Positions 48,169 to 57,131 of a DNA stretch of 64,000 nt are shown here, piece after piece. The DNA is from Chloroflexota bacterium (GTDB lineage: Bacteria > Chloroflexota > FW602-bin22 > JACPRP01). The DNA lies in the NCBI GenBank assembly GCA_016210495.1, contig JACQUC010000047.1, positions 1-64,000 of the forward strand. Direction: 5' to 3'. The notes under the pieces are model-generated. The model did not search any database, was not told the DNA's origin, and saw nothing but the letters and a program-made list of their open reading frames with translations. Both the position numbers and the translations under genes were made by a program. Positions within the stretch are counted from its first letter, which is position 1, and each line of letters begins with the position of its first letter.

Positions 48169-49317
48169 ATGGAACGAATCCCTGTGGCTGGGCCGTGGAT
48201 CACCCAAAAGGAAATAGACTACGTTACCGACGCCGTCACTAATGCCTGGTATAGTAACGCCAACGTGTATGTTGACCGATTCGAACGCGCTTTCGCCGAT
48301 TGCGTAGGTCTTCGTTTTGCGGTTTCGTTGCCTTCTTGTACCTCGGCGATTCATCTTTCATTGCTGGCATTCGGCGTCGGGCCAGGCGACGAGGTGATTG
48401 TTCCGGATTTGACCTGGATCGCTTCGTCGGCGCCCGTTTCATACGTGGGTGCTGTGCCAGTTTTTGCCGACGTCGATATTACAACCTGGTGCCTGTCGGC
48501 TGAATCGTTCCAGGAATGTGTTACGCCGAGGACGAAGGCGGTCATTCCAGTCGACCTGTACGGCAACCTGCCGGATGTCGATGCCATCCGCGAAGTCGCC
48601 GACCGACACCGTATTCTCGTTATCGAAGATGCAGCCGAGGCCCTCGGTTCGGAATACCGCGGCAAGAGGGCGGGCAGCTTTGGCGATTGCGGCGCCTTCA
48701 GCTTTCACGGTACCAAGACCCTCACGACGGGTGAGGGCGGCATGCTCACCACCGACAGCGAGGACATTTACCGTCGGGTCCTGGTCCTGCGCGACCACGG
48801 TCGCCAGCCCGGGGACAAGATGTTCCGGAACACCGAAGTGGGATATAAATACAAGATGAGCAGTCTCCAGGCAGCTTTAGGTCTGGCCCAACTAGAGCGG
48901 ATCCAAGAGTTGGTTGCCCACAAGCGTGAGATATTCGCTTGGTACGAGAGCCGGATAGCTGACCTGGAGGGCCTAACTCTGAACTACGAGGCACCGGACT
49001 CAAAGAACTCGTATTGGATGACCACCGTAGTTCTGGACGAAGAGCTCGGCATCACCAAAGACCAATTGATGAAGAAGATGAGTCAGAACAATATCGACTG
49101 TCGCCCATTCTTTCATCCCCTGAGTTCACTAAGGGCTTATGAACACCTCCCGCAGGCCCAGCAAGCTCGCAAACGAAATCACGTCGGTTATCAAATCAGC
49201 CCTTACGGCATAAACCTTCCGTCTGCAATGAATATGACCGAAGAAAAGGTCGATTACGTTTGTGAAGTGCTCAAGTCGATTCTCAACAATTCCCGAGCAA
49301 GGCGCGCAGGCATATGA
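48169..49317 (+). CDS. DegT/DnrJ/EryC1-type PLP sugar aminotransferase
   Basis: A 382-residue PLP enzyme adding an amino group to a keto sugar nucleotide: GPWITQKEIDYVTDAVTNAW, LPSCTSAIHLSLLAFGVGPG, DLTWIASSAPVSYVGAVPVF, IEDAAEALGSEYRGKRAGSF and FSFHGTKTLTTGEGGML with the PLP lysine, then MSSLQAALGLAQLERI. Closest in style to GDP-perosamine synthase (PerA/RfbE). ATG at 48169 has AAGGAC upstream; ATG at 48121 is an alternative without a site. Confidence 0.92.
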   Translation: MERIPVAGPWITQKEIDYVTDAVTNAWYSNANVYVDRFERAFADCVGLRFAVSLPSCTSAIHLSLLAFGVGPGDEVIVPDLTWIASSAPVSYVGAVPVFADVDITTWCLSAESFQECVTPRTKAVIPVDLYGNLPDVDAIREVADRHRILVIEDAAEALGSEYRGKRAGSFGDCGAFSFHGTKTLTTGEGGMLTTDSEDIYRRVLVLRDHGRQPGDKMFRNTEVGYKYKMSSLQAALGLAQLERIQELVAHKREIFAWYESRIADLEGLTLNYEAPDSKNSYWMTTVVLDEELGITKDQLMKKMSQNNIDCRPFFHPLSSLRAYEHLPQAQQARKRNHVGYQISPYGINLPSAMNMTEEKVDYVCEVLKSILNNSRARRAGI

Positions 49318-50120
49318 GTGAAGAGATCGTCAACAACCAAATAAGGCCCTCGGTCGTGGACGAAGATGTTGAGAACGTGCTGGATAGACTGCTTAGAAAC
49401 GGGTGCACGTTCCAGGCCAATGTTACTTTCACCGCAGGCCGAGTCGATCGAATCGAGGCGAGTTCGCCTAGGGTTGTCAACGACTTCCGGGTCCTGCACC
49501 ACGTCGAGCGATACTGGTTTGCCAAAGCCTTCGTCAGGTCACTCGCCGGGCAAAACGTTTCCGTTGTCGACATTGGCTCAGGCGAGGCACTCGGTCTTAG
49601 GGAACTTATGAGAGGCTGCCCCGAGATCGTCAGAGCCGTTGGCGTTGAGGTCGACGAGACCATAGCCAATGCGGTGCGGGACAGATATCCTTTCGTAGAT
49701 ACAATAGTCGCAAATATCGAGGAGCTCGACGTCCCAGATCCTTTCGACATAGTCCTCTGTTTCGAATTGATGGGCAACAACTCGTTGACATCCGACGAAG
49801 CTCTGTTGCAGCGACTCGACAAGCTCTGCGCCCCGGGCGGGCACGTTTTCCTCTCCACCGCTGCCTACGGTGACACGAAGACGGGTCGTACAAGGGCAAA
49901 GGACTACTCGGCAAGGATATACGACAGCAGAAGCTTCATAGATATTATGACGCGTAGCTTTCCTGATTACTCCATTCGCTTCTTCGGACAGACTTATCCC
50001 CTGAAAAGAATGAGCACGCGTCAGGTTGGTGTGTGGGAGAATCCGGGTCTGGAGAAAGAAACGGATTTTCTGATCTGTGTTGCCAGGAAACCAAGCCGGT
50101 TAGGGGAGGCGCCACATTAG
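49314..50120 (+). CDS. Class I SAM-dependent methyltransferase
   Basis: A 268-residue methyltransferase: VVDIGSGEALGLRELMRGCP (motif I), VGVEVDETIANAVRDRYPFV, FDIVLCFELMGNNSL and CAPGGHVFLSTAAYGDTKTG. Start ATG overlaps the aminotransferase stop. Substrate is probably a sugar or phosphoramidate-linked group in the polysaccharide; not determinable from sequence. Confidence 0.82.
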   Translation: MSEEIVNNQIRPSVVDEDVENVLDRLLRNGCTFQANVTFTAGRVDRIEASSPRVVNDFRVLHHVERYWFAKAFVRSLAGQNVSVVDIGSGEALGLRELMRGCPEIVRAVGVEVDETIANAVRDRYPFVDTIVANIEELDVPDPFDIVLCFELMGNNSLTSDEALLQRLDKLCAPGGHVFLSTAAYGDTKTGRTRAKDYSARIYDSRSFIDIMTRSFPDYSIRFFGQTYPLKRMSTRQVGVWENPGLEKETDFLICVARKPSRLGEAPH

Positions 50121-50122
50121 TC

Positions 50123-51307
50123 GTGAGAACTGAGGAGTATCCCCTCGTCAGCGTACTAATACCTACGTACAACCGGGCCATCTATCTGGATGAATGCTTG
50201 TATAGCCTTGCCGTTCAGGACTACCCGAACTACGAGGTGCTGATTAGGGACAACGATTCCACCGATGACACCGCCGCCGTCGTCAAGAAGAATGAGCCTC
50301 AGTTTGCCCATATTGTTGAGTTCAGATACAAGAAGAACGAGACCAATGTCGGTTTTCGTGACAACTTCATTCACGGCGTGGCCGAGTGCAAGGGCAAGTA
50401 CACGATCATCCTTATGGACGACGACTTCCTGTGTTCGCCTACGGCCATTAGCTCCTTTGCCAAAGCACTTGAGGCCACTGCAAAGACATCGTTGGTCGTA
50501 GCACCCACAGAACACTATAGGCAGGGCCGGATGGATCTTTCGCCCAAACAGATCGTCGATGGTGGTAGCAGGCGAACTTCTTGTTCCCAGTTCTCCACCA
50601 TTTCAGGCGAAGAGTACTTCCTGAATTCGTGGACAAAGTATGGCCCGCTGTGTTTTTCTTCCTCGATGTTCAATACACAGTTGGCGCTGCAAAGTCCGTG
50701 GGCGACGTGGACCCGCAAGGCTAGCCTGGACATAAACCTCTATCACGCTATCTCGCTGAATCAGAACGTCGCCATCATTAAGGAGCCCTTGGCATTCTAC
50801 CGCGTTCACGGCGCACAGGATTTCCACACGGCGCCGCTCGAAGACAAGCTCGACGGCCACACCCGCATAGATTTGTGGTATGCTTTCGCCAAGCAGCACG
50901 CCCATTCGTCCAGGCTTTCACTTTTTGTTTGGCTGCTGAAAACGCTTATGCTCAGGGAGGAGGGCGTCATTCGGGACTTGGCCGACCGAGACCCCTGGTT
51001 CCTGGAACAGTTCCTGCGCTGGCTGAAAGGCTACGACTACCTGCACTACTTGGTCTTGAGGTACCTCAGCCCTCAAATGCGAAAATACGACTATCGTGAG
51101 GCCGCGAGAACGAAGCGTGGCCTGTCCCGCGCCCGTTGCGAGATGTCGATCTGGCTGAGGAGACGCATTGCCTCGCTGGTTCTCTACCTGGACCGAGCGA
51201 TGCACGATTCGCAGGCTTCGTCGCTCGACAACTCGTGCAGCCACACACAAGATCGAAATGCCGGGCAGCTCGCGTTGCCATCGCAAGAGGGATCTAGTGG
51301 CCGATAG
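50123..51307 (+). CDS. Family 2 glycosyltransferase
   Basis: A 394-residue cytoplasmic-face glycosyltransferase: VSVLIPTYNRAIYLDECLYS, YPNYEVLIRDNDSTDDTAAV, GKYTIILMDDDFLCSP (DxD metal motif) and a C-terminal acceptor region ending in a basic/aromatic segment. GTG at 50123 follows the upstream stop by two bases. The end overlaps the kinase-fusion start by 11 bases. Confidence 0.88.
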   Translation: MRTEEYPLVSVLIPTYNRAIYLDECLYSLAVQDYPNYEVLIRDNDSTDDTAAVVKKNEPQFAHIVEFRYKKNETNVGFRDNFIHGVAECKGKYTIILMDDDFLCSPTAISSFAKALEATAKTSLVVAPTEHYRQGRMDLSPKQIVDGGSRRTSCSQFSTISGEEYFLNSWTKYGPLCFSSSMFNTQLALQSPWATWTRKASLDINLYHAISLNQNVAIIKEPLAFYRVHGAQDFHTAPLEDKLDGHTRIDLWYAFAKQHAHSSRLSLFVWLLKTLMLREEGVIRDLADRDPWFLEQFLRWLKGYDYLHYLVLRYLSPQMRKYDYREAARTKRGLSRARCEMSIWLRRRIASLVLYLDRAMHDSQASSLDNSCSHTQDRNAGQLALPSQEGSSGR

Positions 51308-54300
51308 CTCGTCAGTCCAGGCTCTCATCCTCGGTGCCGGACGCGATCCTGCCGGGAAGGATGGCCCAGCGCGCCCCCCTAAGTGCCTGGTGACAGACCC
51401 ACAGGGCAGCCGTGTCTTGGACTGGATTCTGTCTGCCCTGCACGCCTCGGGGATAGATGAAATCACATTTGTGGGCGGATACCACATCGAGGAAGTGGGC
51501 GAGAAGTACCCGAACTTGAACTATGTCTACAACCCCGAGTGGGAGACATCGGGGGTTTTGGAGTCACTCTATCACGGGAGACAGGCAATTCGAGATTCCC
51601 TCTTGGTATCCTACGCAGATATCGTTTACCACCCCGACGTGTGCAAAAAGCTCGTTCGATGCAACCCCTCTTCTGTCACTATCGCCTTCGACTCGAGCTG
51701 GCGTGGGCGGGACTATGATCCCGGCTCAACCAGAAAGAACCTTGTCGTCGCCACCGACGGTCGCGTCACGGACATAGGGTTTCTACCGATGGCGGATAAT
51801 ATCGCCGGCGAATTCATCGGTCTTGCGTACTTCGGTCCAGGCTCTATAGCCTATTTGAGCTCCTTTCTTAACGATGAGTTTCTTCGCCTCATTGGGAAAC
51901 CGTTCGAACAAGCGATGGACGTCAAGTATGGTTACCTGACGGACTTGCTGCGCCATCTTATGAGGAAAGGGGTCGAAATCGACGCCTTGGATATCGGACC
52001 CGAATGGGCGGAAATTGATGACCCTTCCAGTCTCGCTAGGTTTGTTCTGCGCACGAAGGGCGAGACACTCAGTCGCCTCGCTCCGTTACTTAAGAAGGGC
52101 ACATTCTGCAAACAACAGGTCTTTCGAGCTACTGCGTGGCAAAGCGCCAGAGCACAGATCGTCACGACAATCTGTAATGAGTTCGCACCCCACCCTATTT
52201 GCGTTCGTAGCAGCGCCGCAACGGAGGACTCGTGGAAGGAATCATTTGCTGGCGTGTTTGAGAGTGTTCTGAATGTAGACTCTACCGACCCTGTTCGCAT
52301 TGCTGACTCTATCGACCGTGTGGTCTCGAGCTACTCCAGGAACGGCTGCGACAACCACAAAGACAATCAGGTTCTCGTGCAGAAGATGGTCCAGCAAGTA
52401 GCAATGAGCGGCGTGGTCCTGACGCGGGATCTCAATAGCGGAGCGCCTTACTTCGTCGTCAACTACGACGACGTCACCAAGCGAACCGACTCGGTGACAA
52501 GTGGCAATTCGCGCGATCAGCGAACCGTGCTCGTCAGCCGGTCCCGCACCGCGTGTCCCCAGAATCCTCGGCTGAGAAAGCTCCTTGAGACAGTTCGTGA
52601 ATTGGAAGACATCTCGGGATGCAGCACGCTGGACATAGAATTCGCCATCGACGCCCACGAACAGGTCTACGTTCTCCAGGTACGTCCGATCACGACTATT
52701 TCGCAAGACGCCGGACTAGTAGAAATCGATAACTCGCGAGAGCTTGACCTAATTAGCGAATTCGTGTCACAGAGATTCATACGCGTCCCGTATTTGTATG
52801 GTGAAACCACCGTCTTCGGCGATATGCCAGACTGGAATCCAGCCGAGATGATCGGGACGAGCCCTCGACCTCTAGCCCTCTCGCTGTATGATTACTTGAT
52901 TATGCAAAGCGCCTGGCGCGTCGCCAGGTCACGCATTGGGTACCACGACCCGGACCCGGCCAGTCTGATGGTCTCCCTCGCCGGTCACCCCTACGTCGAC
53001 GTTAGGTGCAGCTTTAACAATCTGCTTCCAGCGGGAATTCCCGACGATTTGGCCGAAAGACTGGTTAACCACTATATCAACCGTCTCAAGTGCAATCCGG
53101 ATATGCACGACAAGGTCGAGTTCGAGGTATGTTTTACTTGTCTGGACTTTGACTTTCGCAATCAATCGAAACGTTTGCTGCGAGAAGGCTTTTCGGCAGA
53201 CGACGTCTCCATCCTCGAGTCGGCACTGCACGAGCTAACAAATAACATTGTGGCAGGGCATGTTGAACCCATCGATAAGCTGTTGTCAGACATAAGGACG
53301 CTCAGGGCCCGAAACCAAAAAGCGTTACAAGCCTCCTACGGAACCCTGGGCATACCTATGCTGGCAAGTCAGCTTTTGGACGACTGTGTCACGTACGGAA
53401 CCATACCATTCAGCATACTTGCTCGCTATGCATTTATAGCCAATTCGCTACTTCGTTCCCTGGTGGCGCGGGGCGCGCTCACATCTGAACGACAGTATGC
53501 GTTCTTGCGTTCCGTAGATTCGGTGGCGACACAGTTGGTTCGGGCTATGGACGCGGTGATCGGTGGCCAAATGTCTCGGGAAGCCTTCTTGAGCTCCTAT
53601 GGGCACCTGCGACCGGGCACCTACGACATTGTCTCGCCGCGCTACGACGAAAGCCCCGAGTCGTACTTCGGTCTGAATGGCCTTACGAGTCGGGAAAACC
53701 AGCCTGCCCAGCGCGGGCACGACCTGGAACTGTTCGAGCTCACAACGCGGGAGAGGGAGGCCATCGAGGCTTTGTCGCGGGAGCTGCAATTCAGCTTTGC
53801 TGCTGACCAGATGTTTGCGTTTATGCGAGCGGCAATCTCGCTCCGCGAGTACGCAAAATTCGAGTTCACAAAGACCGTTAGCGAGGTTCTTGTTCTTCTC
53901 TGCCGGCTTGGGGAGCAGTACGACATCTCCAGGGATGACCTGTCCTATCTAACATTGCAGACTGTGCGTTCTCTAGGCCACAATGTTCTTACGTCAGCCC
54001 CCCGCTCGCTGCTGCTGGCTCAGATCGCTCGCGAACGCGAGTCCTACGAGCGGGCACATATGGTTCGGCTTCCTCACCTGATCACCAGCGTGGAAGATAT
54101 CGCCGTGATGGAGCTTCCCACCTGTCGGCCAAACTACGTTACCCTCAGAAAAGTGTCAGGACGCCCCGTCCTCGTCGACCATGGCACGACCCCTACATCC
54201 CTGCGGGGCAATATCGCCGTTATTAGAGGCGCGGACCCCGGGTTCGACTGGATATTTGCTCACGACATCGCCGGCCTGATAACTATGTATGGTGGCTCGG

Positions 54301-54437
54301 CCTCGCACATGACCATCCGCGCCTCCGAGTTCGATATTCCGGCCGCTATCGGCTGTGGCGAGGTGCTGTTCAACCGCGTCCTGAGGGCCAACATTGTAGA
54401 GCTCAACTGCGCCGAGGGGCATATTGCCACCATCTAG
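51297..54437 (+). CDS. Cytidylyltransferase-like domain fused to L-glutamine kinase/PEP synthase-like domain
   Basis: A 1046-residue fusion. Residues 5-245 form a nucleotidyltransferase fold (VQALILGAGRDPAGKDGPAR, VYNPEWETSGVLESLYHGRQ) whose G-x-G-T-R signature is degenerate. Residues 275-1046 resemble Cj1418-type glutamine kinase: ATP-grasp PPDK/PEP-synthase domain with CVRSSAATEDSWKESFAGVF and LDIEFAIDAHEQVYVLQVRP, and a C-terminal phosphohistidine domain with MYGGSASHMTIRASEFDIPA. In Campylobacter jejuni, Cj1418 phosphorylates the amide N of glutamine as the first step to cytidine diphosphoramidate. The next two genes match Cj1417 and Cj1416. GTG at 51297. Confidence 0.82.
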   Translation: MADSSSVQALILGAGRDPAGKDGPARPPKCLVTDPQGSRVLDWILSALHASGIDEITFVGGYHIEEVGEKYPNLNYVYNPEWETSGVLESLYHGRQAIRDSLLVSYADIVYHPDVCKKLVRCNPSSVTIAFDSSWRGRDYDPGSTRKNLVVATDGRVTDIGFLPMADNIAGEFIGLAYFGPGSIAYLSSFLNDEFLRLIGKPFEQAMDVKYGYLTDLLRHLMRKGVEIDALDIGPEWAEIDDPSSLARFVLRTKGETLSRLAPLLKKGTFCKQQVFRATAWQSARAQIVTTICNEFAPHPICVRSSAATEDSWKESFAGVFESVLNVDSTDPVRIADSIDRVVSSYSRNGCDNHKDNQVLVQKMVQQVAMSGVVLTRDLNSGAPYFVVNYDDVTKRTDSVTSGNSRDQRTVLVSRSRTACPQNPRLRKLLETVRELEDISGCSTLDIEFAIDAHEQVYVLQVRPITTISQDAGLVEIDNSRELDLISEFVSQRFIRVPYLYGETTVFGDMPDWNPAEMIGTSPRPLALSLYDYLIMQSAWRVARSRIGYHDPDPASLMVSLAGHPYVDVRCSFNNLLPAGIPDDLAERLVNHYINRLKCNPDMHDKVEFEVCFTCLDFDFRNQSKRLLREGFSADDVSILESALHELTNNIVAGHVEPIDKLLSDIRTLRARNQKALQASYGTLGIPMLASQLLDDCVTYGTIPFSILARYAFIANSLLRSLVARGALTSERQYAFLRSVDSVATQLVRAMDAVIGGQMSREAFLSSYGHLRPGTYDIVSPRYDESPESYFGLNGLTSRENQPAQRGHDLELFELTTREREAIEALSRELQFSFAADQMFAFMRAAISLREYAKFEFTKTVSEVLVLLCRLGEQYDISRDDLSYLTLQTVRSLGHNVLTSAPRSLLLAQIARERESYERAHMVRLPHLITSVEDIAVMELPTCRPNYVTLRKVSGRPVLVDHGTTPTSLRGNIAVIRGADPGFDWIFAHDIAGLITMYGGSASHMTIRASEFDIPAAIGCGEVLFNRVLRANIVELNCAEGHIATI

Positions 54438-55164
54438 GATCGCCGTAACTATGCGGGTCGTCGACGCGGAAGGCTATCACGAACCCCGTGATGCCATAAG
54501 CCACGACTGGATACTTTTCCTCCGAGATCTTGGATGCGAGCCAGTGTTGGTGCCCAACCTGCTAGCGAATCCGGTTTCCTTTGTTGAGCGTGCCGGGGTC
54601 CACGCTATGCTCCTCACCAATGGTGAGGACGTTCGCCGATCTCGCACTGGGAACGATGCGTCGGTCGGATCCGTCGGATCGGTCGGCCCCTCAAATCGCG
54701 ACGACACAGAATTCGCCCTGCTGGACTGGGCTTTGGGCCGCAACCTTCCTGTCCTGGCCGTTTGCCGAGGTCTACATCTGGTCAACGTGTATTTCGGTGG
54801 CTCCGTCGTTCGCGAAATCGAGCAAACGGTTAACGGGGCGCTGAATCACGTGGCCACATTACATAACATTCAGATTATTGATGCCACTACCAGGAATTCG
54901 TTGAAGACGGAAGGCGGACAGGTGAACTCATTTCATCGGCACGGGATTTCTGACTCAACTCTTGGCGACCGCCTGGTACCCTTCGCCAAGGCCAGCGATG
55001 AGATTATCGAAGCCTTCTATGTCGCCGACAAGCCCGTACTAGCTATTCAGTGGCACCCAGAAAGACCTGGGCCGAGGGATTTCTGCCAGAGGAATTTGGC
55101 CGTATCGTTCCTTATGCAGGGTGCTTGGTGGCACGTGGGCGGCGCACTGGGGGAAAGACGTTGA
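54424..55164 (+). CDS. Class I glutamine amidotransferase-like (peptidase C26), Cj1417-like hydrolase
   Basis: A 246-residue class I amidotransferase fold: HAMLLTNGEDVRRSRTGND, nucleophile Cys in LPVLAVCRGLHLVNVYFGGS, and the His/Glu pair in VLAIQWHPERPGPRD. In C. jejuni, Cj1417 hydrolyses gamma-glutamyl-CDP-amidate to glutamate and cytidine diphosphoramidate; gene order beside the glutamine kinase supports that role here. TTG start overlaps the upstream gene by 14 bases. Other C26 enzymes (gamma-Glu-GABA hydrolase) are the alternative. Confidence 0.82.
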   Translation: MPPSRIAVTMRVVDAEGYHEPRDAISHDWILFLRDLGCEPVLVPNLLANPVSFVERAGVHAMLLTNGEDVRRSRTGNDASVGSVGSVGPSNRDDTEFALLDWALGRNLPVLAVCRGLHLVNVYFGGSVVREIEQTVNGALNHVATLHNIQIIDATTRNSLKTEGGQVNSFHRHGISDSTLGDRLVPFAKASDEIIEAFYVADKPVLAIQWHPERPGPRDFCQRNLAVSFLMQGAWWHVGGALGERR

Positions 55165-55949
55165 AGGCCGTTATCTTGGCCGCCGGAAAAGGGACTCGAA
55201 TGGGCAAGTATACGGAGAACTTGCCAAAGGGGATGCTTCGCTTCGGGTCCAAGACCCTGGTTCAGCATCAGATAGACGTCCTTCGCACGGCTGGCATAGA
55301 AGAAATCGTCATTGTGACGGGCTACAGGAGCGACACGATTAAGTACCCTGCTGTCAAGTATTGCCACAACCCGAATTATGCCGAGACTAATATGGTTGAA
55401 TCGCTGATGTGTGCCAGGGAAGAAATGGACGGCGACCTCCTGGTTGCCTATTCGGACGTTCTCTACACGCCGAAGCTGGCGAAGAGAATGGTGGAACAGC
55501 CTGCCGACATCTCCGTGGCTGTAGACCCGGAGTGGCGCGAGTATTGGCTCGCCCGATACGGTACTACTGAGACAGATTTGGAAACCCTGACCATTCGTGG
55601 CCGCTTCGTTGTCGACCTTGGCGTGCCAGCAAACTCGTCCGCCGGCATCGACCATCGTTACGTGGGCTTGATCAGGTTCTCGACAGCTGGCCTTGACAAG
55701 GCCCTAACGCTCTACGACTCGAAAAAGGCGAGTGGCGAAAGCTGGACGAAATCAGGAAATGAGTTTCAAAAAGGGTATATGACCGATTTCCTTGGAGAGC
55801 TCATTCAAGCTGGCGCCAAGGTCACACCGGTTATGGCTGCAAAGCAATGGCTTGAATTCGATACGGAGCAAGACTACGAGCTGATCCTTAAGCATCTTCA
55901 AACCGGCACTCTTACTACCTTTTTTGAGCTGGGAGAGATACTTGTCTGA
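55161..55949 (+). CDS. Nucleotidyltransferase of LicC/Cj1416 type
   Basis: A 262-residue enzyme: MKAVILAAGKGTRMGKYTEN (intact signature), LPKGMLRFGSKTLVQHQIDV, YCHNPNYAETNMVESLMCA, LLVAYSDVLYTPKLAKRMV and FDTEQDYELIL. It matches phosphocholine or phosphoglutamine cytidylyltransferases. With the glutamine kinase and amidase genes it is the likely CTP:phosphoglutamine cytidylyltransferase. Related to the degenerate N-terminal domain of the upstream fusion, suggesting duplication. TTG overlaps the preceding stop. Confidence 0.83.
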   Translation: MKAVILAAGKGTRMGKYTENLPKGMLRFGSKTLVQHQIDVLRTAGIEEIVIVTGYRSDTIKYPAVKYCHNPNYAETNMVESLMCAREEMDGDLLVAYSDVLYTPKLAKRMVEQPADISVAVDPEWREYWLARYGTTETDLETLTIRGRFVVDLGVPANSSAGIDHRYVGLIRFSTAGLDKALTLYDSKKASGESWTKSGNEFQKGYMTDFLGELIQAGAKVTPVMAAKQWLEFDTEQDYELILKHLQTGTLTTFFELGEILV

Positions 55950-56571
55950 CGGCGTCACGGCGGATTTCTCAAACCCGGCTCCCGCCTATTCCTACGCCGC
56001 GCTGGACATCGCTGGGTACCTCAAAAGGTTTGCAGGGTCGAGGGTAACCACGGTGAACAGGATTCTGCCCCGCACGACTTTCCAGGAAATGCGGATGCAG
56101 CACCCGACTTGGCAACATGTCGTCAACGCGGTGGCGGCCTTGCCACTGGCGTCGCGGGTCACAGGGTCTGGTGGCACCAGCCTGGAAACATTCGTCCTGC
56201 TGCTCGACATGTTTGAGACCTTGCAACAGGGACGGGGCCTGGCGGAGCACCAGGCTACCTTGCTCGCGCAACTCCGCCACAAGATCGAGGTCTTCGGCAG
56301 GTTGTTCGAATTCTACGACGCTACCTTGCATCGCCGGGGCAGCGACTTGGCTACGGCGGGAACATACGCTATGCTCTCCATAGTGTCAAACATGACCTAT
56401 CTGTCCGAAGGAGATCCCAGGGCATTCAACGCGGCGACCAAAGCTAACGATATTATCCTACATTCCGGCTGGCAGTACGAGCCGATTGACACAGAGCTTG
56501 TCTGCTTCTCCGTTCTTCTGGAAGATAACGTCGTCCAACGAATACTACAACCGTATGTTACTTACGTGTAG
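55942..56571 (+). CDS. Protein of unknown function in the phosphoramidate-type module
   Basis: A 209-residue, largely helical soluble protein without membrane segments. Notable stretches are SYAALDIAGYLKRFAGSRVT, RVTGSGGTSLETFVLLLDMF and AMLSIVSNMTYLSEGDP. I do not recognise a family. TTG start with GGGAGAG upstream, overlapping the cytidylyltransferase stop, so it is co-translated and probably part of the same pathway. Confidence 0.65.
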   Translation: MSDGVTADFSNPAPAYSYAALDIAGYLKRFAGSRVTTVNRILPRTTFQEMRMQHPTWQHVVNAVAALPLASRVTGSGGTSLETFVLLLDMFETLQQGRGLAEHQATLLAQLRHKIEVFGRLFEFYDATLHRRGSDLATAGTYAMLSIVSNMTYLSEGDPRAFNAATKANDIILHSGWQYEPIDTELVCFSVLLEDNVVQRILQPYVTYV

Positions 56572-56682
56572 CACAAAGCAAACGAACACTCAGTGGCATT
56601 CTGACAACATAACTATCTTAACGTGCAGTTGCGCCGGCAAACTGGTAGAATACAGAAAGACATCTCTGCTTGGAGGCAACCA

Positions 56683-56889
56683 ATGGAACGCAGAAGGGAA
56701 ACAGAGCCGGTCAGGCGTTTAGGACGCGAACTCCCCATAATAATCCTGCCGCCCTATCACCCGCCGACAGCAGAGGAATTGGAACGGCGACGTGCTTTAG
56801 GAGAAAGAGCACGGGCAATCAGGAAGAGAATTGGACCACTTGGATTCTCTGTGATTGATCTCATCCGTGAAGACCGGGATAATAACTGA
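56683..56889 (+). CDS. Small antitoxin-like protein upstream of vapC fragment
   Basis: A 68-residue charged protein (PPYHPPTAEELERRRALGER, ARAIRKRIGPLGFSVIDLIR) with GGAGGCAACCA before the ATG. The stop is followed directly by the ATG of a PIN-domain fragment, the usual antitoxin-toxin arrangement. Functional antitoxin status is uncertain since the toxin is broken. Confidence 0.6.
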   Translation: MERRRETEPVRRLGRELPIIILPPYHPPTAEELERRRALGERARAIRKRIGPLGFSVIDLIREDRDNN

Positions 56890-57045
56890 ATGACCGAAGT
56901 ACCTCGTTATGTTCTTGACGCCTCGGTTGCTGTGAAGTGGTATCTTCCCGATGAGCAGCATATGGAAGAAGCAAACCGGGTGCAGGAGGATTTTGAAGCA
57001 GGTTATGTTCTGCTTTGCCATAACTTGCGTCTCGTTACCTCCTGA
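56890..57045 (+). pseudogene. Truncated VapC (PIN-domain) toxin
   Basis: Fifty-one codons beginning MTEVPRYVLDASVAVKWYLP with the first PIN-domain acidic residue and DEQHMEEANRVQEDFEAGYV, then a stop. A full PIN toxin has about 130 residues; the following bases up to 57131 show no continuation in any frame. Remnant of an inserted VapBC pair. Confidence 0.75.
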
Positions 57046-57131
57046 GCCACTTGGAAATCAGGTAAGCGTGTATCGCTATTGCCACTGCCCCAACATCAAA
57101 GAAGTCAATTTGGTGAATGCATCACTGAGCT

